From Synergistota bacterium (lineage in GTDB: Bacteria; Synergistota; GBS-1): a DNA stretch of 57,269 nucleotides. Position numbers and translations under genes: made by a program. The notes beneath the pieces are model-generated. The model made no database searches. It saw only the letters and a list, made by a program, of their open reading frames with translations, and had not been told where the DNA came from. The stretch covers positions 1 through 57,269 of the forward strand of contig JANXBX010000013.1 of assembly GCA_025060595.1 (NCBI GenBank), given 5' to 3'. Position 1 is the stretch's first letter. Each line of letters opens with the position of its first letter. Positions 16,840-25,737 of the stretch are shown here, piece after piece.

Positions 16840-18161
16840 GTCTTACAACTCCTTCCCCTACCAATAGGATAATATTCAAGGCCAACCTTTCCAACTTCTT
16901 CGGGTTCAAATATATTTCTTCCATCAAAGATTATGGGCGTTAAAAGAAGATCCCTAATCCTTAAAAGATCTACCTCCTTAAACTCATCCCACTCTGTAAG
17001 AATAACTAAAGCATGAGCATTCTCAATAGCGGAATAAGGATCTCTGAAATACCTTATCCTTTCTGTTTCAGGAAAGGCCTTTTTAAAGTTTTCCATTGCC
17101 TTAGGATCGTAAAGCCTCAAAGATACCCCTTCAGCTAAAAGCAAAGGAACGATCTTCAAAGACGGAGCTTCCCTTATATCATCAGTATTAGGCTTGAAAG
17201 AAAGCCCCCAAATCGCTATCTCCTTATCCTTTAAAACCCACATGACGCTCTTTATCTTCCTCAGAAACCGATCAACTCTAAGCTCATTTATTTTCTCCAC
17301 CTCTTTTAAAAGGGAAAAGTCCACATGATGTTCCTCAGCTATCTTTATAAAAGCCTTAAGGTCCTTAGGGAAACAAGATCCTCCATACCCTATACCAGCA
17401 CCTAAGAAGGCTTCCCCTATCCTCTTATCTAAGCCCATACCCTTTGCTACCATTTTAACGTCCGCCCCCACAGCTTCACACAGATCAGCCACCATGTTTA
17501 TAAAGGATATCTTCATAGCTAAAAAGGAGTTTGATGCATGCTTTATTATCTCAGCAGTGTTTATATCTGTGACAAGCACAGGAGCATTTATCTTAGAGTA
17601 AATCTCCTTTAATATCCTCTCAGCACGATCGCTTTCAACGCCTATCACTATTCTATCAGGATTGAAGAAGTCTTTAAGAGCGTTACCTTCCCTCAAAAAC
17701 TCTGGATTTGAAGCTACATCATAAGATTTACCTCTGCCACCGTAAAGCTCTATGGTTCTCCTTATCCATAAGGCAGTTTTAACGGGCACGGTACTCTTTT
17801 CAACGATAAGCTTATAATCGTCTATTACGCCAGCTATCTTTCGTGCAACCTCTTCAACCTGAGAAAGGTCTGCGCTTCCATCCTCGCGAGGGGGAGTTCC
17901 AACGCATATGAAAATAACCTGAGCCCAAGAGGAAGCTCTCTTAAGGTCATCAGTAAACTCAAGAGAGCCATCAAAAAGCTTCCTTTTAAGTAGCTCTTCT
18001 AAACCAGGTTCGTATATCGGAGAAACTCCCCCTTTAAGCATATCAAGCTTTGATTTGTCCCTTTCAACACAGATCACCTTGTGCCCAAGCTCAGCAAACC
18101 CACAGGCTGAAACCAATCCCACATAGCCAGCCCCAACAACGGCTATTCGGTAGGAAGTCAC
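16836..18161 (-). CDS. ugd: UDP-glucose 6-dehydrogenase
   Basis: Oxidises UDP-glucose twice to UDP-glucuronate with 2 NAD+. 441 aa. N-terminal Rossmann motif [40 protein letters not shown], the [15 protein letters not shown] block and the catalytic Cys in [10 protein letters not shown] are all present, as is [17 protein letters not shown] in the C-terminal UDP-binding domain. GTG start 18161 with GGGAGGTG 5 nt upstream. Cytoplasmic. It is the entry step of the nucleotide-sugar part of this gene chain and overlaps uxs by 4 nt. Confidence 0.96.
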   Translation of the reverse strand: MTSYRIAVVGAGYVGLVSACGFAELGHKVICVERDKSKLDMLKGGVSPIYEPGLEELLKRKLFDGSLEFTDDLKRASSWAQVIFICVGTPPREDGSADLSQVEEVARKIAGVIDDYKLIVEKSTVPVKTALWIRRTIELYGGRGKSYDVASNPEFLREGNALKDFFNPDRIVIGVESDRAERILKEIYSKINAPVLVTDINTAEIIKHASNSFLAMKISFINMVADLCEAVGADVKMVAKGMGLDKRIGEAFLGAGIGYGGSCFPKDLKAFIKIAEEHHVDFSLLKEVEKINELRVDRFLRKIKSVMWVLKDKEIAIWGLSFKPNTDDIREAPSLKIVPLLLAEGVSLRLYDPKAMENFKKAFPETERIRYFRDPYSAIENAHALVILTEWDEFKEVDLLRIRDLLLTPIIFDGRNIFEPEEVGKVGLEYYPIGRGRSCKT

Positions 18162-18163
18162 TT

Positions 18164-18802
18164 TTACACCTCCCTAACCTGAAATAAAATAGCTATTCCC
18201 TCTTCAACCTTTATCTTAAATATAGGTGACAGTGGCTCATTGCTTATACCTATAGGATGTTCAAAGGTTAAGCTTAAATTTAAAAGGGGCCACTTTAGCC
18301 CATCTGAATAAGAAAACTTAACTTCAGGAGTTAAAGGGAGAAGGGAAACTTTTTCACCCCAAGCTTCAATCAAGGATTCTCCCTCTGAAATAAGCTGAAC
18401 TTCATAAAATTCGTTTACTAATTTAGCCTTAACCCCCCTCTTTAAGGCAAAAAGTAGAAGATGGATATTCCCAATTATGTGGTCAAGCCTCGTCCCAATC
18501 CCTCCAAGGATCAACACCTCCGATGGAGCGTATCTCAGAGCTTCAATTAAAGCCAAGTGAGTATCAGTGTAATCCTTATCCGAGGGGAAAAGCTTAACCT
18601 CAACACCAGACCCTTTAAAACTCTCTAAGGCCTCCTTTGAAATAGAATCCATATCTCCTATTAAAAGATCTGGTCTTATACCCCACTTGTAAAGATAATC
18701 CCCCCCACCATCGGCACATATTATAAGATCCGCCCTCTTAAGGATTCCTTTGTAAAACTCTTCATCCCTATAATCACCGTTAGTGAATATAACGATCGTC
18801 AT
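18164..18802 (-). CDS. thiN: Thiamine pyrophosphokinase
   Basis: Transfers pyrophosphate from ATP to thiamine to give thiamine diphosphate. The 212-aa protein has the TPK catalytic motifs: IICADGGGDYLYKWGIRPDLLIGDMDS region, the LFPSDKDYTDTHLAL segment and GGIGTRLDHIIGNI (each seen intact). The C-terminal beta domain is shorter and more divergent, as in bacterial members. Its ATG overlaps the ftsK stop (ATGA), which implies translational coupling rather than a functional link. No TPP riboswitch is seen upstream. Confidence 0.93.
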   Translation of the reverse strand: MTIVIFTNGDYRDEEFYKGILKRADLIICADGGGDYLYKWGIRPDLLIGDMDSISKEALESFKGSGVEVKLFPSDKDYTDTHLALIEALRYAPSEVLILGGIGTRLDHIIGNIHLLLFALKRGVKAKLVNEFYEVQLISEGESLIEAWGEKVSLLPLTPEVKFSYSDGLKWPLLNLSLTFEHPIGISNEPLSPIFKIKVEEGIAILFQVREV

Positions 18803-20808
18803 CCTAATAGCTCTCTTAACTCCTCCTCGCTTTTTAGTATATCCCTGGGCTTCCCTCCACCCTTAGATGGCCCCACTATCCCTAACTTCTCAAGAATATC
18901 AAGAAGCCTAGCCGCACGAGCATAACCTATTCCAAGCTTCCTCTGAAGAAGCGTCGCAGAAGCAGTTTTAGTACTAATTATAACCTCTATAGCCTTTCTA
19001 TATAGGGGATCTTGGGGAATCTCATCAAACTCCTCATCCTCTTCAGGCGCCTTAAGAAGCTCATCCCAATATTGGGGCTCACCAAGCTTTCTTAGGTAAT
19101 CGCTCACTCCTCTTACCTCTTCCTCGCTTACCCATGCGCATTGAGCCCTTATGGGATGACCAAAAGCTGGTGAAAGAAAGAGCATATCTCCCTTACCTAA
19201 AAGCCTCTCAGCGCCAGAGAAGTCAAGAATGGTCCTTGAGTCAGCTTGGGAAGGCAAGGAAAAAGCGATCCTTGCAGGAATATTCGCCTTTATCAGACCC
19301 GTAACTACGTTAACAGAGGGCCTCTGAGTAGCTAAGACCAGGTGAATGCCTGTCGCTCTAGCCATCTGAGCAAGCCTACATATGGACTCTTCAACCTCCC
19401 TTGGGGAAGACATCATAAGATCAGCAAGCTCATCTATTACAACGACTACGTAAGGGAGCTTTTCCTCACCCTTAAGCTTATTAAAACCGTATATATCCCT
19501 AACTCCAAATCGAGAGAAACTTCTATACCTTCTTTCCATCTCCTCAAGAAGGCAGTTTAAAACATTTACCGCATCCTTGACCTCAGTAACCACTGGAACA
19601 GCGAGATAGGGTATATCATTGTAAATGCTGAACTCAACCCTCTTAGGGTCTATCAAAACTATCCTTAAATCCTCAGGCTTATTTCTAAATATAAGGCTCA
19701 TTATTATTACATTTAAGCAAACGCTTTTACCAGATCCCGTCGAACCAGCCACAAGAAGGTGAGGAAGATCAGCTATATTAATAACGAAGGGAGAACCAGC
19801 CACATCTTTACCCAAGGCTATAACCAAGGGATCCTTCGTCTTCTTAAAAATTTGAGATGTTATTATCTCCTTAAGATAGACCACCCTTCTTACCTTATTA
19901 GGGACCTCTATACCTACAAGCCCCTTGCCAGGTATAGGAGCCTCAATCCTGACGCTTTCAGCCTTTAAGTTTAAAGCTATCTCCTTAGACAAAGAGGCGA
20001 TCCTATTCACCTTGATTCCCCTTGCAGGCTGAACCTCAAAACGATGAACCGTTGGGCCTATAACTACATTTACCACTTTAGCATCTATACCAAAGTTATT
20101 GAAAGTTTCCTCAAGCTCTCTCCTCTCCTCCTCTATAGGCTCTCCATCACCTTTAAAGGGGGGAGGATCATAAAGTAGATCCACAGGAGGAGGTACGGTT
20201 ATCTCCTCTTTGCTCTCGATGAATAGGGGCTCTGCCAATTTAGACTCTTTTCCGTTAGGTATGATCCTAACTGGCTTCTCCTCAAGCGAACTTTTTTTAA
20301 CCTGGATTTTCTCAGGCTCCTTCTTTTCTCTCTCCCTTCTTTTATTTGGACGATCTTCCTCAGCAACCCTCTCTCTAAACAGGGAAATTATCGATTTAAT
20401 GGATTTACCGAAAAGCCAATAAACGATCAAAAATATGGAAATCGTCAAAACTATAGCACTACCAGCTGTGCCTATGTAATAGCTAAGCTCTTCGAAAAGA
20501 AGCTTTCCCACTAACCCACCCTTATAGGGGAAAAGCTTCTGAGGGACAAAAAAATGAAAAAGAATGGAAGAAAGGGGCAAAAAAAGGAGCAACGGGAAGA
20601 TGGGAAGCTTTAGACCCAAGAGATTTAAGCCCTCACAAAGAAGTATGGCACCAAAAAGATAAGAGGATAAACCAAATAGCTTTAAAAGCTCTAATCTAAG
20701 AAAGTTACCGATCATCCCTGTTTTAAAATTAAACAAGCTTATAAAAGTGAAGATAGAAAAAACGACAAGGAATATAGCTAGGGCTATCTTTCTTTTATCC
20801 CTCACCAC
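18799..20808 (-). CDS. ftsK: DNA translocase FtsK/SpoIIIE
   Basis: Septal dsDNA pump for chromosome segregation. From GTG 20808 it is about 669 aa: a cytoplasmic start, about four membrane helices in the first 150 residues, a charged linker of about 80 residues, then the RecA-like motor with Walker A GSTGSGKSVCLN, Walker B VVVIDELADLMM, and a C-terminal winged-helix gamma domain ending KSEEELRELLG. The ATG at 20847 used by the longer frame has no spaced ribosome site and overlaps tldD by 53 nt, while GTG 20808 has GGAGGG 10 nt upstream. The linker is short compared with E. coli FtsK, as in most bacteria. Confidence 0.94.
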   Translation of the reverse strand: MVRDKRKIALAIFLVVFSIFTFISLFNFKTGMIGNFLRLELLKLFGLSSYLFGAILLCEGLNLLGLKLPIFPLLLFLPLSSILFHFFVPQKLFPYKGGLVGKLLFEELSYYIGTAGSAIVLTISIFLIVYWLFGKSIKSIISLFRERVAEEDRPNKRREREKKEPEKIQVKKSSLEEKPVRIIPNGKESKLAEPLFIESKEEITVPPPVDLLYDPPPFKGDGEPIEEERRELEETFNNFGIDAKVVNVVIGPTVHRFEVQPARGIKVNRIASLSKEIALNLKAESVRIEAPIPGKGLVGIEVPNKVRRVVYLKEIITSQIFKKTKDPLVIALGKDVAGSPFVINIADLPHLLVAGSTGSGKSVCLNVIIMSLIFRNKPEDLRIVLIDPKRVEFSIYNDIPYLAVPVVTEVKDAVNVLNCLLEEMERRYRSFSRFGVRDIYGFNKLKGEEKLPYVVVVIDELADLMMSSPREVEESICRLAQMARATGIHLVLATQRPSVNVVTGLIKANIPARIAFSLPSQADSRTILDFSGAERLLGKGDMLFLSPAFGHPIRAQCAWVSEEEVRGVSDYLRKLGEPQYWDELLKAPEEDEEFDEIPQDPLYRKAIEVIISTKTASATLLQRKLGIGYARAARLLDILEKLGIVGPSKGGGKPRDILKSEEELRELLG

Positions 20809-22153
20809 CGACGACCAACCCTCCCACAAGCATGGTAGGTTGTCCATCCCCTACAGGGACGCTTTGTCCATCTTTACCGCAAATACCTACATCAAAGGCC
20901 AAATCCTTCCCTAACATCTTTATATTTTTCAATACCTCAGGGCCATTCCCCACAAGTATAGCACCTCTAACAGGCTTACCTATCTTCCCTTTCTCTATAA
21001 GATAGCCTTCGTTAACCTTAAAAACAAAATTACCATCCGTTGGGTTAACCTCTCCACCACCCATTTTTAAAACCAAAAGCCCTTTTTCAACAGAAGACAC
21101 TATCTCTTCAAAGGAGCTTTCTCCCGGCTCAAGAAAGGTGTTAGTCATTCTTGGAATAGGAAAATCCTCAAAGCCTTCCCTTCTTCCATTGCCGGTCAAA
21201 GGAAGATCCATTCTTTTCGAGGAAAGCCTATCAGTTAGATATCCCTTTAAGATACCCTTCTCTATTAAGATCGTTCTTTGAGCAGGTATACCCTCGTCAT
21301 CAAAGCCTATGCTTCCTCCCAAACCATTAAGACTTCCATCGTCAACCAGCGTAATAAGAGGAGATGCGACCTCCTGCCCTATCTTATCAGCATAAACGGA
21401 GCTCTCTTTTCTAACTATGTCTGCCTCAAGACCATGACCGCACGCTTCATGTATCATCGTACCTCCCGCTTCACCAGCTATAACCACATCCATAATTCCA
21501 GCAGGGGAAGGCTCAGCAGAGATAGTGATTAAGGCCCTCTTTAGCACACGTTCCGCAACTACAAGTGGATCCCTTTCGCTTAAGATCTCATCTCCCTTGG
21601 TTCCACCTATAACCTCATAACCAATCTCAAGTTTCCCATCCTTCTCCACCACAACCCCCATAGTAAGAAAGGTATAAATTCTAAGATCGCTAACCACATC
21701 ACCATCGTCGTTACCAACCCAAACCTCCTGATAAGACCTCCTATAAGAGAGAGTAACCTGCTTAACGAACTCGTTCTTTCTAAAGAAGTCATTAAGCTTC
21801 CACAAGAGATCGGCTATCTCCTCAATAGAGACCCTTTTAAGACAAACCATCTCCTTCCTTGAAATCCCTTTACTAACCAACTTACCTAACCTTTTATCTT
21901 TTAACGCCTCCCTTATAGCCCTGATACCTTCCTCAAGAAAGCTAACTTCAGGAAGCCCATGGAAGTAGTAAGTACCTTCCCCTTTAACGACTCTCAAACC
22001 CATTCCCCTCTTAATTCCATATGTGGAAATCTCAAGCTTATTATCCTCTATCTTTATTGCCTCACCACTTGAATGCTCTATAAAAACGTCGCTTAGATCC
22101 CCAAGATTATAAATACCATCAAGCGCTTTCAGGATAAGCTCTTTATAGCTCAA
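20795..22153 (-). CDS. tldD: TldD family metalloprotease
   Basis: TldD normally works with TldE (PmbA) to degrade unfolded peptides and to mature modified peptides. The active site HEACGHGLEAD (HExxxH) is present and the family segments GGTMIHEA, RMTNTFLEPG and GGEVNPTDGNFVF are clear. The start chosen is TTG 22153, 8 nt after AGGAGG; the longer frame begins at GTG 22162, which overlaps the ribosome site itself. 452 aa is normal. No tldE/pmbA lies in the window, so the partner, if present, is elsewhere. It overlaps the start region of ftsK by 14 nt. Confidence 0.94.
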   Translation of the reverse strand: MSYKELILKALDGIYNLGDLSDVFIEHSSGEAIKIEDNKLEISTYGIKRGMGLRVVKGEGTYYFHGLPEVSFLEEGIRAIREALKDKRLGKLVSKGISRKEMVCLKRVSIEEIADLLWKLNDFFRKNEFVKQVTLSYRRSYQEVWVGNDDGDVVSDLRIYTFLTMGVVVEKDGKLEIGYEVIGGTKGDEILSERDPLVVAERVLKRALITISAEPSPAGIMDVVIAGEAGGTMIHEACGHGLEADIVRKESSVYADKIGQEVASPLITLVDDGSLNGLGGSIGFDDEGIPAQRTILIEKGILKGYLTDRLSSKRMDLPLTGNGRREGFEDFPIPRMTNTFLEPGESSFEEIVSSVEKGLLVLKMGGGEVNPTDGNFVFKVNEGYLIEKGKIGKPVRGAILVGNGPEVLKNIKMLGKDLAFDVGICGKDGQSVPVGDGQPTMLVGGLVVGGEG

Positions 22154-22158
22154 AAGTT

Positions 22159-23205
22159 TCACCTCCTTATGCTTCCTCTTAGATTAAATTTAACTCCATA
22201 GGGAACCGTTAGCCTTAGTTTACCCTCACCCTCAAAAAAGGAAATCCAGCCTAAACCAGATATCGCCACATCCCTTCCTCCCCTTACGGTCAGAACCTCC
22301 TCGCACCAACCTATCTCCTCTATCCTCCTAAAGCAACCCTTACAAGGAAGCTTAAGCCAATTACAAGGGCCGCCTGAAAATATCTCCTTTAATCTCCTCT
22401 CACTTGTCCTGTGTAATGGAACCTCATAAGAAACGAAGGGCTTTAAAAGGAAACGACCTTCAAGAACAGTTATCGCCGCAACACCACCTAAGGCTAAACT
22501 CTTACCCTCCCTTAAGGAGAAAACCTTTCCCGAGAGCTTTTTGGAAGGCACAACCTTTTTCTGACAATCAGGACATAACATATCGTAAAGTCTTCCCACT
22601 GGAACAAGACCAGGGGTATCAATAAAAACCGTGCCATCAGGGAGCTCCCTTTTAACGATATCTATGGTAGTCCCAGGCCAAGGAGAAACCGTTATACTAT
22701 CATCGCTTAAAAGCCTGCTAACTAGGCTACTTTTACCTACATTGGTGACACCCATAAAGGCCACCTTTTTCCCCTTACATACGAAGGTAAGCTCTTTCCA
22801 AAAGCCCTTTAATCCCCATCCCTTCCGAGCGGAAAGCAAAAATAACTTATTACCCCATCCCCTTTCTTTCCTTACCCATTCCACCACTTCCTCCTTAGAA
22901 AAGGGAAGAAGATCCATCTTATTAATGATAAGCCAAACGTTCTCTTTATTCCTGAACCCCTCTAAGGCCCAGCTACCTTCAAAGTCAACCGCATCAACTA
23001 TAAAGCAAACAAAATCAACAGCTTTAAAAAGCTCATCAAAAGGAAAGCTTTCAACGGAGACCGCCTTAAATTCCCCATAATGTTTTATTTTGAAGCACCT
23101 TTGACACAAAGCTTCAGGATCATTAATCTTTTCAGAAGGAATGTAACCAGCATCTTCAGGGTTATCGCTCTGAAGAGGAACTCCACATCCCAAGCATCTT
23201 TTCAT
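22159..23205 (-). CDS. yqeH: YqeH-like circularly permuted ribosome-biogenesis GTPase
   Basis: GTPase needed for 30S subunit assembly in Bacillus. 348 aa. N-terminal zinc finger (CLGCGVPLQ and CQRCFKIKHYG), then a permuted G domain in the order G4 NKMDLL, G5 SARKG, G1 GVTNVGKSS, G2 region, G3 DTPG, which is diagnostic of the YqeH/YjeQ type. The C-terminal part contains CPDCQ and CKGC pairs. ATG 23205 is preceded by AGGAGATAAAGG. Overlaps the DUF4911 gene by 44 nt. Confidence 0.93.
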   Translation of the reverse strand: MKRCLGCGVPLQSDNPEDAGYIPSEKINDPEALCQRCFKIKHYGEFKAVSVESFPFDELFKAVDFVCFIVDAVDFEGSWALEGFRNKENVWLIINKMDLLPFSKEEVVEWVRKERGWGNKLFLLSARKGWGLKGFWKELTFVCKGKKVAFMGVTNVGKSSLVSRLLSDDSITVSPWPGTTIDIVKRELPDGTVFIDTPGLVPVGRLYDMLCPDCQKKVVPSKKLSGKVFSLREGKSLALGGVAAITVLEGRFLLKPFVSYEVPLHRTSERRLKEIFSGGPCNWLKLPCKGCFRRIEEIGWCEEVLTVRGGRDVAISGLGWISFFEGEGKLRLTVPYGVKFNLRGSIRR

Positions 23206-23458
23206 CCTTTATCTCCTCTATGTTTAAGCCCTCTTCTCTTAAACCTTCTATAACCTTCATACATATGGGAAGACAAGAGGGGGTACTAATTAACACAATA
23301 ATGCCTTCCTTAGGATCTACAGTTCTTATTTCTCCTATCTCATCGTAGCACTGAAATATAGAACAGAGATAGTATATATTTTCAGGACTAAGCTTAAAGA
23401 AAGTCTTAATTACCCTCTTGTCCGGTTCCTTTGAGATATCTATTCTTGGCCTCGACAT
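23162..23458 (-). CDS. DUF4911 family small protein
   Basis: Uncharacterised family found beside yqeH or mltG in anaerobes. About 98 aa from ATG 23458. An alternative ATG at 23494 would enlarge the overlap with mltG to 89 nt and adds residues that do not look conserved. The body reads like a small alpha/beta domain with two cysteines near TPSCLPICMKV and an N-terminal basic strand (ISKEPDKRVIKTFF). No catalytic motif recognised. It sits inside a translationally overlapping trio mltG-DUF4911-yqeH, so expression must be tightly linked. Family name is from memory of the sequence type; function unknown. Confidence 0.7.
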   Translation of the reverse strand: MSRPRIDISKEPDKRVIKTFFKLSPENIYYLCSIFQCYDEIGEIRTVDPKEGIIVLISTPSCLPICMKVIEGLREEGLNIEEIKDEKMLGMWSSSSER

Positions 23459-24416
23459 GTTCTTCATAAGTCCTTGAAAAGTGGTGACCTCCATCCCCCT
23501 TGCTTACAAAATAAAGGTAGTCAACCCTAGCGGGAAAGAAAACCGCCGTAATTGACTTTAAACCAGGATTGCATATAGGCCCGGGCGGCAATCCTTTATA
23601 TATATATGTATTATAAGGAGAATTTATCTTTAAATCCTCCAAGCTCAGGCGAGCCTTTCTCTCCTTTAATAGGTACTCCACAGTAGCACAAGATTCAAGC
23701 TTCATTCCTCTCTTAAGCCTGTTATAGAACACAGCAGCTATTATAGGATACTCCTCATCCCTTTGCCCCTCTTTCTCCACTATAGAGGCAAGTATTATAA
23801 CCTCATGGAAGCTTAAACCTAACTTAGAAAGCTCCTCAAGCATCTTAGGGCTTATAACCCTTTCGAATCTTTTAAGCATAGCGCTTATAACATCTTTAGA
23901 AGGCGTACGCTTCGGAAAGTGATAAGTATCTGGGAAAAGATATCCCTCAACGCTTGAGGATGGTATATCCTTGAGAAACTTAAAACCTTTAAAAAGATCC
24001 TTCCCGTTAAATACTAAATTTAAAAACTCCTCCTCAGAGGTAATTATCTCCCTCTCAAAGAAAACCTTAGCTATCTCCTTCGCTGTCAAACCTTCAGGTA
24101 TCGTTACCTTCTCAAGGATAGGCTTCCCCTTGAAAGCCTCTATAGCCTCGTAAACGCTCATGCCTTCACTTAAGAAGTATCCACCAGCTCTAATAGATAA
24201 TCTGCTACGTTTTGCTTCGTCAAAGAAAAGCTCCACACTCTTAATAACCTTTAACCTTTTAAGCTTTTCTCCAACAGAGGCAATCCCTTCTCCCGGATAA
24301 ACGTAAAAACTTATCCTCTCCCCCTTAGGCAAGGGAGGCATATCATTAAAGTTAAAGGGGAAAAGCAAGGAGTATGAGAATAAAGCTACAGCAATTCCAA
24401 AGATTAAAAACCTCAT
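23406..24416 (-). CDS. mltG: Endolytic murein transglycosylase MltG
   Basis: Membrane-anchored enzyme that cuts nascent glycan strands and releases them from the synthase. 336 aa with one N-terminal membrane helix (residues 2-20), a LysM-like region beginning FYVYPGEG, and the catalytic YceG domain with SIVEKEGQRDEE (E214), AAVFYNRLKRGMKLES, PYNTYIYKGLPPGPICNPG and the final YLYFVSKGDGGHHFS. All expected motifs are intact. Overlaps DUF4911 at its 3' end, and follows the DUF445 gene by 9 nt. Confidence 0.95.
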   Translation of the reverse strand: MRFLIFGIAVALFSYSLLFPFNFNDMPPLPKGERISFYVYPGEGIASVGEKLKRLKVIKSVELFFDEAKRSRLSIRAGGYFLSEGMSVYEAIEAFKGKPILEKVTIPEGLTAKEIAKVFFEREIITSEEEFLNLVFNGKDLFKGFKFLKDIPSSSVEGYLFPDTYHFPKRTPSKDVISAMLKRFERVISPKMLEELSKLGLSFHEVIILASIVEKEGQRDEEYPIIAAVFYNRLKRGMKLESCATVEYLLKERKARLSLEDLKINSPYNTYIYKGLPPGPICNPGLKSITAVFFPARVDYLYFVSKGDGGHHFSRTYEEHVEAKNRYLKGTGQEGN

Positions 24417-24425
24417 CTTCGAAGA

Positions 24426-25022
24426 TCACCTCAATGCATTAAGAATCACAACCTGAATGAGTCCTATAAATAAGCCTAAAACTCCTCCCGCTATCTCAAC
24501 AAAACGAAACTCCCTCGAAGCCACCCGCATAACGATCCTTTCAAACTCTTTAAACTCAAAAGAGTTAACCTTACTTTCTATTATATCCTTTAAGGTTAGC
24601 TTCTCTAAGATTTCCTCTCTTACCTTCTCCCTTATTTCAGAAATAGCCTCTCTAATCCTTCTCTCGAGCCAGCCATTTAAAAAGTAAGACAACGGAAACA
24701 TAAACTTCTCAGGAAGCCATGAAGGATAAAACTCCTTAATTCTCTCTTCGATAAGAGATAAAATTCTTTTAACTAAAGCGCTCTCTATCTCTGGGCTTCC
24801 AAGTTTGGCCCAAACATCATCCTTAGAAAGCAACTCCTCCTCTACTATATCCGCTATAGCTTTAGCTATGGCTTTTTTTCTTTTTGGCAATACCCCCTGT
24901 ATCTCAAACTTCAAAAAGGGGACCTTAAAAGGCTTATAAGGTCTAAAAAGCAACTTTATAGCAATTACGTTAGTTATCCATCCCACAAAGGAGGCTACAA
25001 TAGGAAAAATTATATACTCCAT
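24426..25022 (-). CDS. DUF445 family membrane protein
   Basis: Family of unknown function with a membrane helix at each end. The N-terminus FPIVASFVGWITNVIAIKLLFRPY is the family hallmark, followed by GVLPKRKKAIAKAIADIVEEELL, and the C-terminus ends in a hydrophobic helix GLFIGLIQVVIL. 198 aa is at the short end for the family, which often carries two such units. The start ATG 25022 lacks a good ribosome site. It follows the ferredoxin terminator and begins the long minus-strand chain. Confidence 0.88.
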   Translation of the reverse strand: MEYIIFPIVASFVGWITNVIAIKLLFRPYKPFKVPFLKFEIQGVLPKRKKAIAKAIADIVEEELLSKDDVWAKLGSPEIESALVKRILSLIEERIKEFYPSWLPEKFMFPLSYFLNGWLERRIREAISEIREKVREEILEKLTLKDIIESKVNSFEFKEFERIVMRVASREFRFVEIAGGVLGLFIGLIQVVILNALR

Positions 25023-25035
25023 AAAGCCATTTTAA

Positions 25036-25054
25036 GGGCGGGACTTCCCCGCCC
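25036..25054 (-). terminator. Terminator-like hairpin after ferredoxin gene
   Basis: GGGCGGG (25036-25042) and CCCGCCC (25048-25054) form a perfect 7-bp GC stem with a 5-nt loop; on the minus strand TTAAAAT follows. It lies 8 nt past the ferredoxin stop and ahead of the DUF445 start. Confidence 0.55.
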
Positions 25055-25062
25055 CTTGATTT

Positions 25063-25242
25063 CTACTCAATTATTATTGCACCAACAGGGCAGTTATCTG
25101 CAGCCTCCTGAGCACAATCAGCACCTTTAGGTTTCACAACCTTAGCCTTTCCCTCTTCCTCATCGAGCTCGAATACCTCAGGACATAGCTGAACGCATAC
25201 TCCACAACCTATGCATTCATCCATATTAATCTTTACAATCAT
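25063..25242 (-). CDS. fdx: Small [4Fe-4S] ferredoxin (Thermotoga type)
   Basis: Electron carrier of 59 aa. The motif CIGCGVCVQLCP supplies three cluster ligands and CPVGAI the fourth, with two further cysteines in positions where the Thermotoga maritima ferredoxin has a disulphide. The start is ATG 25242, with a GGGGG tract 8 nt upstream; GTG 25251 would place the ribosome site too close. Cytoplasmic and probably used by oxidoreductases of amino-acid fermentation. Followed by its own hairpin, so likely monocistronic. Confidence 0.95.
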   Translation of the reverse strand: MIVKINMDECIGCGVCVQLCPEVFELDEEEGKAKVVKPKGADCAQEAADNCPVGAIIIE

Positions 25243-25377
25243 TAAAAACACCCCCTTCGAGTGATATAAAAAGGCTCAAATGAAACTATACTACAACAGC
25301 CTTAACTTTTCAAGCTTCCTTGTAGAAAGAAAAACAAAAGATGTTAAACCAAGTTTTAAAATATAAAAGGATTTTGC

Positions 25378-25383
25378 TATAAT
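25378..25383 (+). promoter_or_regulatory. -10 element for XRE regulator
   Basis: A perfect TATAAT lies 22 nt before the ATG at 25405, preceded by an A/T-rich stretch with TTTTAAAAT. No convincing -35. Confidence 0.4.
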
Positions 25384-25404
25384 AAAAATAAGGGAGTGAC
25401 ACTT

Positions 25405-25737
25405 ATGGATATAGGTAAGAAGATAAAGAGCCTAAGAAAGAAGAAAGGGCTAACCTTACAAGAGCTATCTCAAAGAAGCGGTGTTTCTCCAGGCTACATC
25501 TCAATGCTTGAGAGAGGATTTAAAAAATCGCCCACCATAGAAGTGCTCAAAAAGCTCGCCGCTGGCCTCGAGGTCAATCTATCGGAGCTTATAGGGGAGG
25601 AAATTATAAACTTCGAAGCAGATGAAAAAACCAAGATATTACTCAGAGCAGCTGATGAGCTTTCCAAACTTGATTTAGAAAGCTTAGAGAGCCTTCTTAA
25701 AGCCATAAAGGAGCTTAAAAAGAAAGAGGGAGAATGA
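25405..25737 (+). CDS. XRE-family helix-turn-helix regulator
   Basis: 110-aa cytoplasmic DNA-binding protein. Residues about 4-62 form a Cro/C1-type HTH: IGKKIKSLRKKKGLTLQEL, SQRSGVSPGYISMLERG and TIEVLKKLAAGLEV. The C-terminal 45 residues are acidic then helical (ADELSKLDLESLESLLKAI), probably for dimerisation. ATG 25405 is chosen over GTG 25396 because AGGGAGTG sits 6 nt upstream. The stop overlaps the next gene (ATGA), an ImmA/IrrE peptidase; in known pairs such a peptidase cleaves the paired repressor. Confidence 0.92.
   Translation: MDIGKKIKSLRKKKGLTLQELSQRSGVSPGYISMLERGFKKSPTIEVLKKLAAGLEVNLSELIGEEIINFEADEKTKILLRAADELSKLDLESLESLLKAIKELKKKEGE

Noticed and set aside
22631..23080. 149-codon plus-strand frame opposite yqeH
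   Set aside because: Lies entirely over a well-supported gene, has no ribosome site and shows no protein motif.
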